A stretch of DNA of 60,076 bases from an uncultured bacterium (GTDB taxonomy: Bacteria > Actinomycetota > Coriobacteriia > Coriobacteriales > Coriobacteriaceae): positions 1 through 60,076 of the forward strand of contig CAJMMN010000013.1 in the NCBI GenBank assembly GCA_905214525.1, written 5' to 3'. Positions 35,101 through 43,070 of this stretch are shown piece after piece; the first letter of the stretch is position 1; each line of letters opens with the position of its first letter. Below the pieces are notes generated by a model, which was given only the letters and a program-made list of their open reading frames with translations, did no database searches and had not been told where the DNA came from. Made by a program: the position numbers and the translations under genes.

Positions 35101-35890
35101 GGCAGACGGGCTTGGTGTCGCGACCGAGTTCGTGGCGCATCTCCATGTAGCGGTCGAAGGCCTGCTGCACCACGGCGTCGTCGATCGTCACGTCGTCCAG
35201 GACGGTGCCGAAGGTGGTGTGGCGGCAGTGATCGGACCAGTAGGTGTCGATCACGCGGATCTCGGTGATGGTGGGGTCGCGATCCTCATCGCGGAAGTAC
35301 TGCTGGCAGAAGGCGATGTCCGCCTCGTCCATGGCAAGGCCGCGCTCGGAAATAAAGGCGGCAAGGCCGGCTTCGTCGAGCTCGCGGAAACCGTCGAGCA
35401 CCTCGACGGGCTGGGGCTCGGGGGTCTCCATGTACAGCGTCTCGGGCAGGTCGAGCGAGGCGATGCGCGCCTCGACGGGGTTCACCACGTAGTGCTTGAT
35501 GGCATCAATGGCGGCCTCGTCCAGAGCGCCCGAGATCATATAGACCTTGGCGGAGCGCACGGCGGGGCGCTCGCCCTGGCTGATGAGCTGCACGCACTCG
35601 CTGGCGGAGTCGGCGCGCTGGTCAAACTGGCCAGGCAGGAATTCGACGGCAAAGACGGCGCCATCGCTTGCGGGGAGCTCGTCGTAGGTCACATCGACCT
35701 GGGGCTCGCTAAAGACGGTCGGCACGCAGGACCGGAAAAGCTCCTTGTCGATGCCCTCGACGTCGTAGCGGTTGATAATCCTCAGGGCCTCGATGCCCTT
35801 GATGCCGAGAATTTCGGTCAGCTCGCCCTTGAGCTGCTGAGCCTCGACGTCGAACCCGGGTTTCTTCTCCACGTAGATACGAGAGACCAT
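32144..35890 (-). CDS. purL: Phosphoribosylformylglycinamidine synthase, single-chain form
   Basis: A 1248-residue FGAM synthase for step four of purine synthesis. It joins a PurS-like N-terminus, the two AIR-synthase-type halves (TYWSDHCRHTTFGT, ETHNHPTEIEPFGGAATC, GGRTGRDGIGGATGSS, GKDSMSGSFED) and a PurQ glutaminase at the C-terminus (IPVFPGNNCEYD, IPGGFSGGDEPDG, GICNGFQ with catalytic Cys near 1085, and a late His-Gly-Glu, SHGEGRF). The length and clade resemble the clostridial-type long PurL. The ATG at 35890 has AGGAAGG upstream and starts MVSRIYVEKK. No purine operon neighbours are present and I see no riboswitch upstream. Confidence 0.92.
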   Translation of the reverse strand: MVSRIYVEKKPGFDVEAQQLKGELTEILGIKGIEALRIINRYDVEGIDKELFRSCVPTVFSEPQVDVTYDELPASDGAVFAVEFLPGQFDQRADSASECVQLISQGERPAVRSAKVYMISGALDEAAIDAIKHYVVNPVEARIASLDLPETLYMETPEPQPVEVLDGFRELDEAGLAAFISERGLAMDEADIAFCQQYFRDEDRDPTITEIRVIDTYWSDHCRHTTFGTVLDDVTIDDAVVQQAFDRYMEMRHELGRDTKPVCLMDMGTIGAKYLKKTGVMTDVDESEEINACTVKVKVDVDGGDQDWLFLFKNETHNHPTEIEPFGGAATCVGGAIRDPLSGRSYVYQAMRVTGAGDPTVPVSETLEGKLPQRKLVTTAAAGYSSYGNQIGLATGQVNELYHPGYVAKRMEVGAVVGATPANHVRRECPAPTDKIILLGGRTGRDGIGGATGSSKTQNTESIETSGAEVQKGNAPVERKLQRLFRRGDACRLIKRCNDFGAGGVSVAVGELADGLYVDLDTVTKKYDGLDGTELAISESQERMACAVADGDVEEFMGYAAEENLEATVIAEVTAEPRMRMAWNGVAIVDLSREFLNSNGAPKHQVAHVCARSVWQPSWAGTTLAERMTSLVTDLNVASNKGLSERFDSTIGAATVLMPFGGKTQLTPSSAMVAKFPVDGETTTASAMAWGFNPYLMEADQFAGAYLSVVESIAKLVAAGFEHKRAYLSFQEYFERLRTEAERWGKPMAAVLGALMAQVDLGAGAIGGKDSMSGSFEDEAGELNVPPTLISFAVAVGKAARAVSPEFKGLTHRVVRIAPATYGEDYRPDAQQLLAAFDAVEALTANGDALAVSTPGYGCGAESLFKMCVGNQVGIELAEDVDVESLFTPLYGSFIVELAEDAELPEVADGVVVEPLGTTVEGYVIDTGSEVIELAELQEAWESGIEGVFAYRSTGETAEVETIDFRAKDIHVYGGAKIARPRVIIPVFPGNNCEYDSARAFRAAGAEADTFVINNLTPEAVAESTHELARRIRASQIVMIPGGFSGGDEPDGSAKFITAFFRAPEVTEAVRDLLKARDGLMLGICNGFQALVKLGLVPYGDIVDATPDAPTLTFNTIGRHQSRLVRTRISSNLSPWLSQCSLDDPYTVAISHGEGRFVADDEVLAQLIANGQVATQYVGEDGKPSMDLSINPNGSALAIEGITSPDGRVLGKMGHAERRGDNLYRNVPEHVPGDKFMPIFESGVAYFA

Positions 35891-36074
35891 TGGTTCCTGC
35901 CTTCCTGATCGGTTGGGCGTACGGTACGGTATGCGGCAGCGGTCGGTTTGCGGGGTCTGCCCTGCGGTCGCCTTGAGCCACATGTTTGTAAACCTCACTA
36001 TGATACGACAGCTCGCGGCGCGTTGAGGACGGCGAGGGTGCTACAGTGAAGCGCAAACAAGAGAAAGGCATCAC

Positions 36075-37637
36075 ATGGCATTCGTTTCGCTCGCCATCAT
36101 CGCACTCGTGGCCTTTGCGAGTCCTTTTATCGCCTCGGCGATTCCCGGAAAACCCGTTCCCGAGACGGTCTTTTTGCTCGTGCTCGGCGCGGTACTGGGA
36201 CCCCATATGCTCGGCGTCATCCATGTAGATGCTGAGGTCTCGCTTGTGTCCGAGCTGGGCCTGGCCTTTTTGTTCCTGCTTGCCGGCTTTGAGATCGACC
36301 CCAAGAGCATCACAGGCGTCGAGGGGCGCTACGGCTTGGCGACGTGGGTCGTCACGTTTGGTATCGCCTGGCTTGCCGTGCGCTTTACCCCGTGGTTCTC
36401 AGTCAGTCATTTCGACGGTATCGCCGTGACGCTTGCCCTCACTTCGACGGCGCTCGGTACGCTTGTGCCCATCATGCGTGAGCGCTCGCTCACCGGCACG
36501 CGCGTGGGCGACTCGATTCTCGCGTATGGCACTTGGGGCGAGCTCGGTCCCGTGCTCGCCATGTCGGTGCTGTTGTCTGCCCGCACTGGTATCCAAACGC
36601 TCGTTATCCTTGGCTTGTTTGCGGTGGTTTGCGTGTTGCTGGCCGTGGTCCCGAGCCGCTCCAAGCGCGTCGGCAGCCGCTTCTTTGCATTTGTTGAGGA
36701 GCGCGCCGATACCACGTCGCAGACCTTCGTGCGCCTGACGGTGCTCATCCTGGTCACGCTCGTGGCATTCTCGGCTGTCTTTGATCTCGACATCGTGTTG
36801 GGTTCTTTTGCCGCCGGCTTTGTCCTGCGCTATATCATCCCCGAGGGCAACCATACGCTCGAGACCAAGCTCGACGGTCTGGCCTACGGTTTTTTGATTC
36901 CGGTGTTCTTTACCGTATCGGGCGCAAAGATCGATCTGACGGCCGTGGCGTCGCGCCCGGGTCTGCTCGTGGGCTTTATCGTGGCGTTGTTGATTATTCG
37001 TGCCGTGCCCATTCTTATTTCCATGAGCATTTGTCCTGCGACGCGCGATGTGTCGGCGTATGGTCGCATTACCGTGGCCCTGTACTGCACCACGGCGCTG
37101 CCGATCATCGTTGCCGTTACGAGCGTTGCCGTCAACGCGGGCGCGCTGTCGCAAGATATTGCGTCGGTCATGGTTGCCGCCGGTGCCATCACGGTGTTCT
37201 TGATGCCATTGCTCGCGCAGCTCTTCTACCGCGTGGTGGATGCCGCACCGGTCGCCGCCGTGGCAGAGGTTGCCGAGCATCCAACCGATGCGCTCGACAT
37301 CTTGCGCGCCCACCACGACCTAGCGAGCTTGCTCGCGCGCGAGCACGAGCTGCTGACCTCGCATGGCCATGGTCGCGTATTCGAGGGCCTGCCTACGCTC
37401 GATACGATTGCCGAGCGTCTTTCCGCCGAGGCAGCGAGCGGCCACATCGATGCCCGCATCGTGGACGCGGCGCACCTGCTTGCCGATAAGACCTATGGAG
37501 ACGAGGTCGACCCGTCCGAGCTGACTCCGCGTGAGCGCCGCCGCCTGGAGCGCGCCAAGCTCGCTGTGCGCGAATACCGCCGCCGCATGCTGGAGCTCTA
37601 TGCGCGCGAAGAAGCCGAAGACGACGACGGTAAGTAG
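36075..37637 (+). CDS. CPA2 family cation:proton antiporter
   Basis: A 520-residue Na+/H+ exchanger-type protein with about twelve helices to residue ~390. PETVFLLVLGAVLGPHML, LGLAFLFLLAGFEIDP (the conserved acid region), TSTALGTLVPIMRE, GSFAAGFVLRYI and FFTVSGAKIDL are the family blocks. A cytoplasmic tail (~395-520), rich in Arg, Glu and Ala, replaces the TrkA-N domain of KefB/C types. GAAAGGCATCAC precedes the ATG. It exchanges a monovalent cation for protons; which cation is not clear. A hairpin array follows. Confidence 0.85.
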   Translation: MAFVSLAIIALVAFASPFIASAIPGKPVPETVFLLVLGAVLGPHMLGVIHVDAEVSLVSELGLAFLFLLAGFEIDPKSITGVEGRYGLATWVVTFGIAWLAVRFTPWFSVSHFDGIAVTLALTSTALGTLVPIMRERSLTGTRVGDSILAYGTWGELGPVLAMSVLLSARTGIQTLVILGLFAVVCVLLAVVPSRSKRVGSRFFAFVEERADTTSQTFVRLTVLILVTLVAFSAVFDLDIVLGSFAAGFVLRYIIPEGNHTLETKLDGLAYGFLIPVFFTVSGAKIDLTAVASRPGLLVGFIVALLIIRAVPILISMSICPATRDVSAYGRITVALYCTTALPIIVAVTSVAVNAGALSQDIASVMVAAGAITVFLMPLLAQLFYRVVDAAPVAAVAEVAEHPTDALDILRAHHDLASLLAREHELLTSHGHGRVFEGLPTLDTIAERLSAEAASGHIDARIVDAAHLLADKTYGDEVDPSELTPRERRRLERAKLAVREYRRRMLELYAREEAEDDDGK

Positions 37638-37650
37638 TCGATACTTTCTC

Positions 37651-37824
37651 GGGGAAGCCGCGTCCCGCTTTGAAGGCTCGGAACGGGATGTGGTTTCCGA
37701 AACGGGGGCCGTTGGGAAGCTGTGTCCCGGAATGGGCGCTCAGAGTGGGATGCAGTTTCCGCAAGGAGGTCCTGGGGGAAACCGTGCCCCGTTCTGATCC
37801 GAAATACTGGGACATAGTTTCCCT
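37651..37824. repeat. Array of six alternating inverted ~15-bp motifs
   Basis: GGGAARCYGTGTCCC-like units occur at 37651-37666, 37714-37728 and 37775-37790. Their inverted partners, such as GGGATGTGGTTTCC, lie at 37685-37698, 37747-37760 and 37810-37824. Each pair forms an imperfect hairpin, so there are three hairpins in tandem with spacers of 14-19 bases. It lies after the antiporter gene and contains no gene. Confidence 0.7.
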
Positions 37825-37838
37825 TTCATAACAGGAGA

Positions 37839-37880
37839 AGGCGCGCTGTCTGCAGTTGATTCAGACGGCGCGCCTTTTTG
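37839..37880. terminator. Terminator between antiporter and SDR genes
   Basis: GGCGCGC and CAGAC pair with their complements around a short loop, with TTTTT on one side and preceding AAGG. It lies between converging genes and could serve both strands. Confidence 0.7.
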
Positions 37881-37921
37881 GTTGAGCTATGTTGAAGCTT
37901 GAAGCCAAAGCTTGTGGCTCC

Positions 37922-38671
37922 TTAGGAGCGGGCGGCTCCGTCGACGGGGAGCACGGCGCCCGTGACATAGGAGGACATGTCGCTCGCCAGGAAAACAAAG
38001 GCGTTGGCGACATCCTCGGGCTCGCCCATGCGACCCAGCGGAATGGTGGCGATGATGGGCTTGATGACCTCTTCGGGCAGGTTGGCGACCATGTCGGTCT
38101 TAGTCACGCCGGGGGCGACGGCGTTGACGCGGATGCCCATGGGAGCGAGCTCGCGCGAGAGCGACTGGACCATACCGTTGACGGCAAACTTGGACGTGGG
38201 GTAACCGACGCCGGAGGGCTGGCCGTACTTGGCGACCATCGAGCTTGTGGTAGTGATGGTGCCGCCGTGGCCGGCCTCGGTCATGATCTTGGCGGCAGCC
38301 TGGTGGCCATTAAAGACGGCGACGACGTTGAGGTCCATAACTTTGGCGAACTCCTCGACCGTGTAGTCCAAGAGGGGTGAACGCTGGGAGATACCGGCAT
38401 TGTTGACGACCGTGTCCAAGCCGCCCATGTCGGCTGCAGTCTGCGTAAAGGCCTCAGTCACGGCCTCGAGCGAGGTGAGATCGCAGGAGCGACCCCAGAC
38501 CTTGGCGTCGGGATAGGCGGCTGTCAGCTTCTCAACGGCCGTGTCGGCAGTCTCCTGGCGCGAGCCAAAGACGGTGACGGCAGCGCCTTCCTCGATAAAA
38601 CGGCAGGCGATGGCATAGCCGATACCGCGCGTGCCTCCGGTGATGATTGCTTTCTTACCCTCGAGCAACAT
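37922..38671 (-). CDS. SDR family oxidoreductase, FabG-like
   Basis: A 249-residue short-chain dehydrogenase. The NADP-binding TGGTRGIGYAIA is at residues ~10-21, NNAGI near 90, the catalytic Ser in TTTSSMVAKYG, and YPTSK carries the active-site Tyr and Lys. APGVTKTDM and the C-terminal GAVLPVDGA are usual for FabG-type 3-oxoacyl reductases. The gene stands alone, not in a fatty acid cluster, so another carbonyl substrate is possible. The ATG at 38671 has GGAGG upstream; the frame is open to 38758. Confidence 0.82.
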   Translation of the reverse strand: MLLEGKKAIITGGTRGIGYAIACRFIEEGAAVTVFGSRQETADTAVEKLTAAYPDAKVWGRSCDLTSLEAVTEAFTQTAADMGGLDTVVNNAGISQRSPLLDYTVEEFAKVMDLNVVAVFNGHQAAAKIMTEAGHGGTITTTSSMVAKYGQPSGVGYPTSKFAVNGMVQSLSRELAPMGIRVNAVAPGVTKTDMVANLPEEVIKPIIATIPLGRMGEPEDVANAFVFLASDMSSYVTGAVLPVDGAARS

Positions 38672-38830
38672 GGTGCCTCCATTCTTCGGGGGTTGACATA
38701 CGCAGCACAGCATAACGGCGCGCAAAATCAACTTCGTTCGCATATCGGTAAACGGCACCCTCGGTTGTCAGCGAATGGCCAAGTTGTTCAAACTTTTGCT
38801 TGATGAACGCAATGGGCGGTTTCAAACAAA

Positions 38831-38860
38831 GGGGCTCCCATCCAAACGGACGGGAGCCCC
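38831..38860 (-). terminator. Terminator after hom
   Basis: On the minus strand GGGGCTCCC pairs with GGGAGCCCC around 12 bases, followed by TTTGTTTG, just past the hom stop. Confidence 0.8.
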
Positions 38861-38891
38861 TCAGGTGCTATGTTGTGTGCCAAGGACTGGA

Positions 38892-40235
38892 CTAGTTCGC
38901 CATGACGCCTTCGGTCCAGGCCTCGACGTCCTCGATGCGCAGGACGTTGGCGACCTCGGCCACGCAGTCGACGCTGGCAAGCTCGGCGGCGGCAGCCTGG
39001 ACGTCCTTCTCGAGTGCGCGGTGCGTCAGGAAGATGACCGAGCAGGCATTGCTGACGCCCGACTTGCCGTCCTCGACCTGGTTGATGAGCGAGATCGAGA
39101 TGTTGTGCTTGGCAAAGATGTCGACCGTCTCGGACAGGGCGCCCACGCGGTCGGCGACCTTCAGGCGCACATAGTACTTGGTCTGGAGCTCGTCCATAGG
39201 CTTAAAGGCGAGGTTGTGGCCATAGGGCTCAATCTCGGGCAGCGGAGCCACACCGCGGCTGATCTGCTCGGAGAGCGACAGGATGTCGCCCACGACGGCA
39301 CTCGCGGTGGGGAAGGAGCCTGCGCCGGCACCGTAGAACATGGTCTCGCCCACGGCGTCGCCCACCACGTAGACGGCATTCATGGCGCCGTTGACCTTGG
39401 CGAGCATATGGTCTGCCGGGATGAGCGTGGGATGCACGCGAACGTCGACGCCGGCGTCGGTGTTGCGTGCGATGCCCAGCAGCTTGATGGTGTAGCCGAG
39501 CTCGCGGGCCTGGGCAATGTCCTCGGCGCCGATGGTGCGGATACCCTGCTGGTAGACATCGTCGGTGGTCACGCGGGTGCCAAAGCCGATGGAAGCGAGG
39601 ATTGCCGTCTTGCTGGCGGCGTCGAAGCCGTCGACGTCGGCGGACGGGTCGGCCTCGGCATAGCCCTTTGCCTGGGCGTCGGCGAGCACGTCAGCGTAAT
39701 CGGCGCCCTCGGCGTCCATGCGCGACAGGATGTAGTTGGTGGTGCCGTTGAGAATGCCAGCGATGGTCAGGATCTTGTTGCCCACCAGGTCGTGCTCGAG
39801 CGTGCTGACAATGGGGATGCCACCGCCGCAGCTGGCCTCGCACTTAATCTGCACGCCGCACGCGCGCGCCTTCTCGGCGAGCGTCTCGACATGACGGCCC
39901 AGCAGGGCCTTGTTGGCAGAAACGACATGCTTGCCGTTCTCAAAGGCGGTGGTGAAGATCTCGGTTGCGGGATGCTCGCCGCCGATCAGCTCGACGACGA
40001 TGTCGATGGCGGGGTCGGTGACGACATCGTGCCAGTCGCTTGTAAAGGCCTCGCGCTCAATGCCGGCTGCCTCGGCCTGCTCCCAAGCAAGCGCGCAGGC
40101 GCGGGTCAGCTTAAGGTCGATGCCGTAGGCTGCCAGGTACTCATCGTGGTGGCTCTTGATCAGACGGGCCACGCCGCCGCCGACGGTTCCCAGGCCGATC
40201 AGACCGACGTTCACGGTGCGCAGGGGTTCGCTCAT
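38892..40235 (-). CDS. hom: Homoserine dehydrogenase
   Basis: A 447-residue enzyme reducing aspartate semialdehyde to homoserine for threonine and methionine synthesis. GLIGLGTVGGGVARL (residues ~11-25) binds NAD(P), VVSANKALL is the catalytic-domain hallmark, and ILNGTTNYILSRM and GYAEADPSADVDGFDAASK are the homoserine site. A C-terminal ACT domain (~365-447, YYVRLKVADRVGALSE) suggests threonine feedback. The ATG at 40235 has AAGGAGC upstream. The gene is monocistronic with its own terminator; no thrB/thrC is next to it. Confidence 0.93.
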   Translation of the reverse strand: MSEPLRTVNVGLIGLGTVGGGVARLIKSHHDEYLAAYGIDLKLTRACALAWEQAEAAGIEREAFTSDWHDVVTDPAIDIVVELIGGEHPATEIFTTAFENGKHVVSANKALLGRHVETLAEKARACGVQIKCEASCGGGIPIVSTLEHDLVGNKILTIAGILNGTTNYILSRMDAEGADYADVLADAQAKGYAEADPSADVDGFDAASKTAILASIGFGTRVTTDDVYQQGIRTIGAEDIAQARELGYTIKLLGIARNTDAGVDVRVHPTLIPADHMLAKVNGAMNAVYVVGDAVGETMFYGAGAGSFPTASAVVGDILSLSEQISRGVAPLPEIEPYGHNLAFKPMDELQTKYYVRLKVADRVGALSETVDIFAKHNISISLINQVEDGKSGVSNACSVIFLTHRALEKDVQAAAAELASVDCVAEVANVLRIEDVEAWTEGVMAN

Positions 40236-40450
40236 AGATAGCTCCTTCGTGCATCTTGTGGATGGATTAACTGCTTATAGGTTGAGTGCATTCTAGCGTG
40301 AAGTGCGGGCGCGTGCTTGCCAGGCAGCCGGAGCGGTGCAAAACGCTACCCCCGTAACGCTGCGGAAATATTGGAAACACGCTCGCTACAAACGAACTCC
40401 CGTAACAAACTGTCAACGTTTGCGCCATAAGGTTTGCCCTGTACCACAAG

Positions 40451-40581
40451 ACGGCATGGACGGTCCGAGGGCTTCGACACCTCTCTTGCCGAGGGTGTGC
40501 TGCTCATGACCCCGTTCTCCGCCGACGACGAGAAGAACGCCGACTTCGGTGATTCAGGACGGCAAGTATATCGCCGCCTAA
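40451..40581 (+). pseudogene. Decayed livJ fragment
   Basis: Bases 40467-40547 match 41690-41770 of the intact livJ at 80 of 81 positions. The flanks are shortened: about 10 bases are missing near 40464, and after GACTTC (40547) some 230 bases of gene are gone. The remaining GGACGGCAAGTATATC and TAA at 40579 resemble the end of a livJ paralogue. The frame is broken and there is no start. It lies in the 617-base gap upstream of livJ and looks like the relic of a tandem substrate-binding gene. Confidence 0.8.
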
Positions 40582-40736
40582 GTGCGCATAAAACGCTACC
40601 GGTGAGGCTGTTTTATTCAGGGCGGGGACGCCTGTAACAGAATGGAAACATTACTTTTACACAATAAAGTGGCATTACTGCATAAAATAATAGAAATACG
40701 CAGAAATATGGATAAAAGAACAAATCCAAAGAAAAG

Positions 40737-40777
40737 TTGAAATAATCGCCACTTTTCCTAACTAAAGCGTCTACTAT
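40737..40777 (+). promoter_or_regulatory. Candidate livJ promoter
   Basis: An unusually AT-rich stretch (40640-40780) precedes livJ. TTGAAA at 40737 with TAACTA 16 bases on, or TACTAT at 40772, could be the core promoter. Placement is tentative. The rest of the 40236-40852 gap, apart from the livJ relic, shows nothing I recognise. Confidence 0.35.
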
Positions 40778-40852
40778 TTTGCGAACGCCGAACACGGCGA
40801 AGGATGGCCTGTCGGGCAACCAAAACCCGACGAGATTTGAGAGGAGAGCCGC

Positions 40853-42040
40853 ATGTCGAGCCTCACCGGTAAGTCATTGAACCCTGTTATGAATCGCAGG
40901 AGCGTTATCGCGAGCGCAGCAGGTCTGGGGGCGATGTCCATTCTAGCTGGCTGTTCCTCCAACGGCGGCGACAGCGGTTCCGCGTCGGGCGACGCTTCGT
41001 TTAAGATCGGCACCATCGGCCCGCTGACCGGCGCCAACGCGTCCTACGGCAAGTCCGTTACACAGGCTGTCGAGCTTGGCTGCAAGGATTTCTCGACCAA
41101 GGAGCTGCCGCTTGTCAGCAAGGCCGAGGACGACCAGGCTGACGGCGAGAAGGCCGTCAACGCCTTCAACACCCTGCTCGACTGGGGCATGCAGGCCCTC
41201 GTCGGTCCGACCACCACGGGTGCGTCGGTCGCCGTTGCCGCCGAGTGCGGCAACGACCCCGAGACGTTCATGATCACCCCGTCCGCGTCCTCCGAGGACG
41301 TTACCAAGGGCAAGGATTGCGTCTTCCAGGTTTGCTTTACCGACCCCAACCAGGGCGTCAACGCTGCCAAGTTCCTGGCGCAGAAGTATGCGGACGAGAA
41401 GTTCGTGCTGTTCTATAACTCCGGCGATGCCTATTCTTCGGGCATCGCAGATTCCTTTAAGGCCCAGGCCGCTAAGTCTAAGCTTGAGATTGTCGACGAG
41501 GAGACCTTTAAGGACGACTCCGCCACGAGCTTTACCAACCAGCTGACCAAGGCCAAGCAGGCAGGCGCCACCATGATCTTTGCGCCGATCTACTACACGC
41601 CGGCGTCCGTCCTGCTCAAGAACGCCAAGGACATGGGCTACGACGTCAAGATGATGGGCTGCGACGGCATGGACGGCATTCTGGGCGTTGAGGGCTTCGA
41701 CACCTCTCTTGCCGAGGGTCTGCTGCTCATGACCCCGTTCTCCGCCGACGACGAGAAGAACGCCGACTTCGTCAACGCTTACAAGGATAAGTACGGCGAT
41801 ACCCCCGACCAGTTTGCCGCCGACGCCTACGACGGCGTGCATGCTGTGGTCGAGGCTCTCAAGGAGGCCGGCCTGGGCGTCGACGCCGACCCCACCGAGG
41901 TTGCCGAGAAGCTTCCCGAGGCTATGCTCAAGATTACTGTTGACGGTCTGACTGGCAAGCTCTCCTGGAACGACAAGGGTCAGGTCCAGAAGGACCCGAC
42001 GGCGTACGTCATTACCGACGGCAAGTACGTACAGGCCTAA
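40853..42040 (+). CDS. livJ: Branched-chain amino acid ABC substrate-binding lipoprotein
   Basis: A 395-residue periplasmic-type binding protein anchored as a lipoprotein. A lipobox LAGC lies near residue 33 after a hydrophobic signal (SVIASAAGLGAMSILAGC). FKIGTIGPLTGANASYGKS, AEDDQADGEKAVNAFNTLL, GPTTTGASVAVAAE and the TPSASS ligand loop follow the LivJ/LivK fold. GAGAGGAG lies upstream of ATG 40853. It captures branched-chain (or related) amino acids for LivHMGF. A broken copy of this gene lies 270 bases upstream. Confidence 0.9.
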   Translation: MSSLTGKSLNPVMNRRSVIASAAGLGAMSILAGCSSNGGDSGSASGDASFKIGTIGPLTGANASYGKSVTQAVELGCKDFSTKELPLVSKAEDDQADGEKAVNAFNTLLDWGMQALVGPTTTGASVAVAAECGNDPETFMITPSASSEDVTKGKDCVFQVCFTDPNQGVNAAKFLAQKYADEKFVLFYNSGDAYSSGIADSFKAQAAKSKLEIVDEETFKDDSATSFTNQLTKAKQAGATMIFAPIYYTPASVLLKNAKDMGYDVKMMGCDGMDGILGVEGFDTSLAEGLLLMTPFSADDEKNADFVNAYKDKYGDTPDQFAADAYDGVHAVVEALKEAGLGVDADPTEVAEKLPEAMLKITVDGLTGKLSWNDKGQVQKDPTAYVITDGKYVQA

Positions 42041-42179
42041 TAGGCCGCCTTACATAGAGCGGTTTTGATCCCAAGCAGGGGAGGTTTTGGCCTTCCCTGC
42101 TTGCTTGGTATCTAGGGACAACGTAACGTCCCTGTTTCATACATCAACTGGAAACCTATTCGAAAGGGGGATGTGGAAC

Positions 42180-43061
42180 ATGACGGTCTTTATCCAATAC
42201 CTGGTCAACGGCCTGTCCATGGGCAGCGTCTACGCCATCATCGCGTTGGGCTACACCATGGTCTACGGTATCGCCAAGATGCTCAACTTCGCTCACGGCG
42301 ACGTCATCATGGTCGGTGCCTATGTCTCGTTCTGCGCCACATCGTATCTCGGCCTCCCGGGCTGGGCATCTGTAGTTCTCTCTTGTGTGGTCTGCACGGT
42401 TCTCGGTGTTCTCATCGAGGGTCTGGCATACAAGCCGCTGCGCCAGGCGGGCCCTCTGGCCGTTCTGATCACGGCCATCGGCGTGTCTTACTTCCTGCAG
42501 AACGCCGCGCAGCTTCTGTGGGGCGCCACGCCCAAGAACTTCACTTCGCTCGTCACCTTCCAGGTGCCGGAGTTCTTGGCCAAGTTCAACGTAAGCGCCG
42601 TCTCGCTCGTCACCATCGTCGCCTGCCTGGTTATCATGGCCGGTCTGATGTTCTTTACAGGTAAGACCAAGATGGGCAAAGCCATGCGCGCCGTGTCCGA
42701 GGACAAGGCCGCCGCTCAGCTCATGGGCATCAACGTCAACCGCACCATCTCGATGACGTTTGCCATCGGCTCTGCGCTTGCCGCCATCGCCGGCGTGCTC
42801 CTGTGCTCCTACTCGCCGGTGCTGCAGCCCACGACGGGTGCCATGCCTGGCATCAAGGCCTTCGATGCAGCCGTCTTCGGTGGCATCGGCTCCATCCCCG
42901 GCGCCTTTGTCGGTGGCATTCTCATCGGCATCATCGAGGCGATGGCACAGGCTTATATTTCCACGAGCCTTGCCAACTCCATCGTCTTTGGTGTTTTGAT
43001 CATCGTCCTGCTCGTCAAGCCTGCCGGCCTCTTGGGCAAGTACGTCCCCGAGAAGGTGTAG
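42180..43061 (+). CDS. livH: Branched-chain amino acid ABC permease LivH
   Basis: A 293-residue inner-membrane permease. YLVNGLSMGSVYAIIALGYTMVYGIAKMLNFAHGD is the LivH N-terminal signature, and GKTKMGKAMRAVSEDKAAAQLMGI is the EAA-like ATPase contact loop. FDAAVFGGIGSIPGAFVGGILIG closes the core. The ATG at 42180 has AAAGGGGGA upstream; the frame is open to 42087 but the extension is not LivH-like. Second gene of livJHMGF; a 139-base gap after livJ may allow differential expression. Confidence 0.9.
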   Translation: MTVFIQYLVNGLSMGSVYAIIALGYTMVYGIAKMLNFAHGDVIMVGAYVSFCATSYLGLPGWASVVLSCVVCTVLGVLIEGLAYKPLRQAGPLAVLITAIGVSYFLQNAAQLLWGATPKNFTSLVTFQVPEFLAKFNVSAVSLVTIVACLVIMAGLMFFTGKTKMGKAMRAVSEDKAAAQLMGINVNRTISMTFAIGSALAAIAGVLLCSYSPVLQPTTGAMPGIKAFDAAVFGGIGSIPGAFVGGILIGIIEAMAQAYISTSLANSIVFGVLIIVLLVKPAGLLGKYVPEKV

Positions 43062-43070
43062 GTGAGCGTT

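Noticed and set aside
31646..35908. A very long open frame (1420 codons) on the plus strand opposite purL
   Set aside because: It is the antisense of purL, Gly/Ala/Leu/His-rich without any domain, as GC-rich codon bias produces. purL on the minus strand has every catalytic motif.
37651..37824. A small CRISPR array
   Set aside because: The units alternate in direction, are only ~15 bases long and have short, uneven spacers; no cas gene is present.
40236..40450. A riboswitch or T-box upstream of hom or livJ
   Set aside because: I could find no conserved core sequence or specifier loop in either direction.
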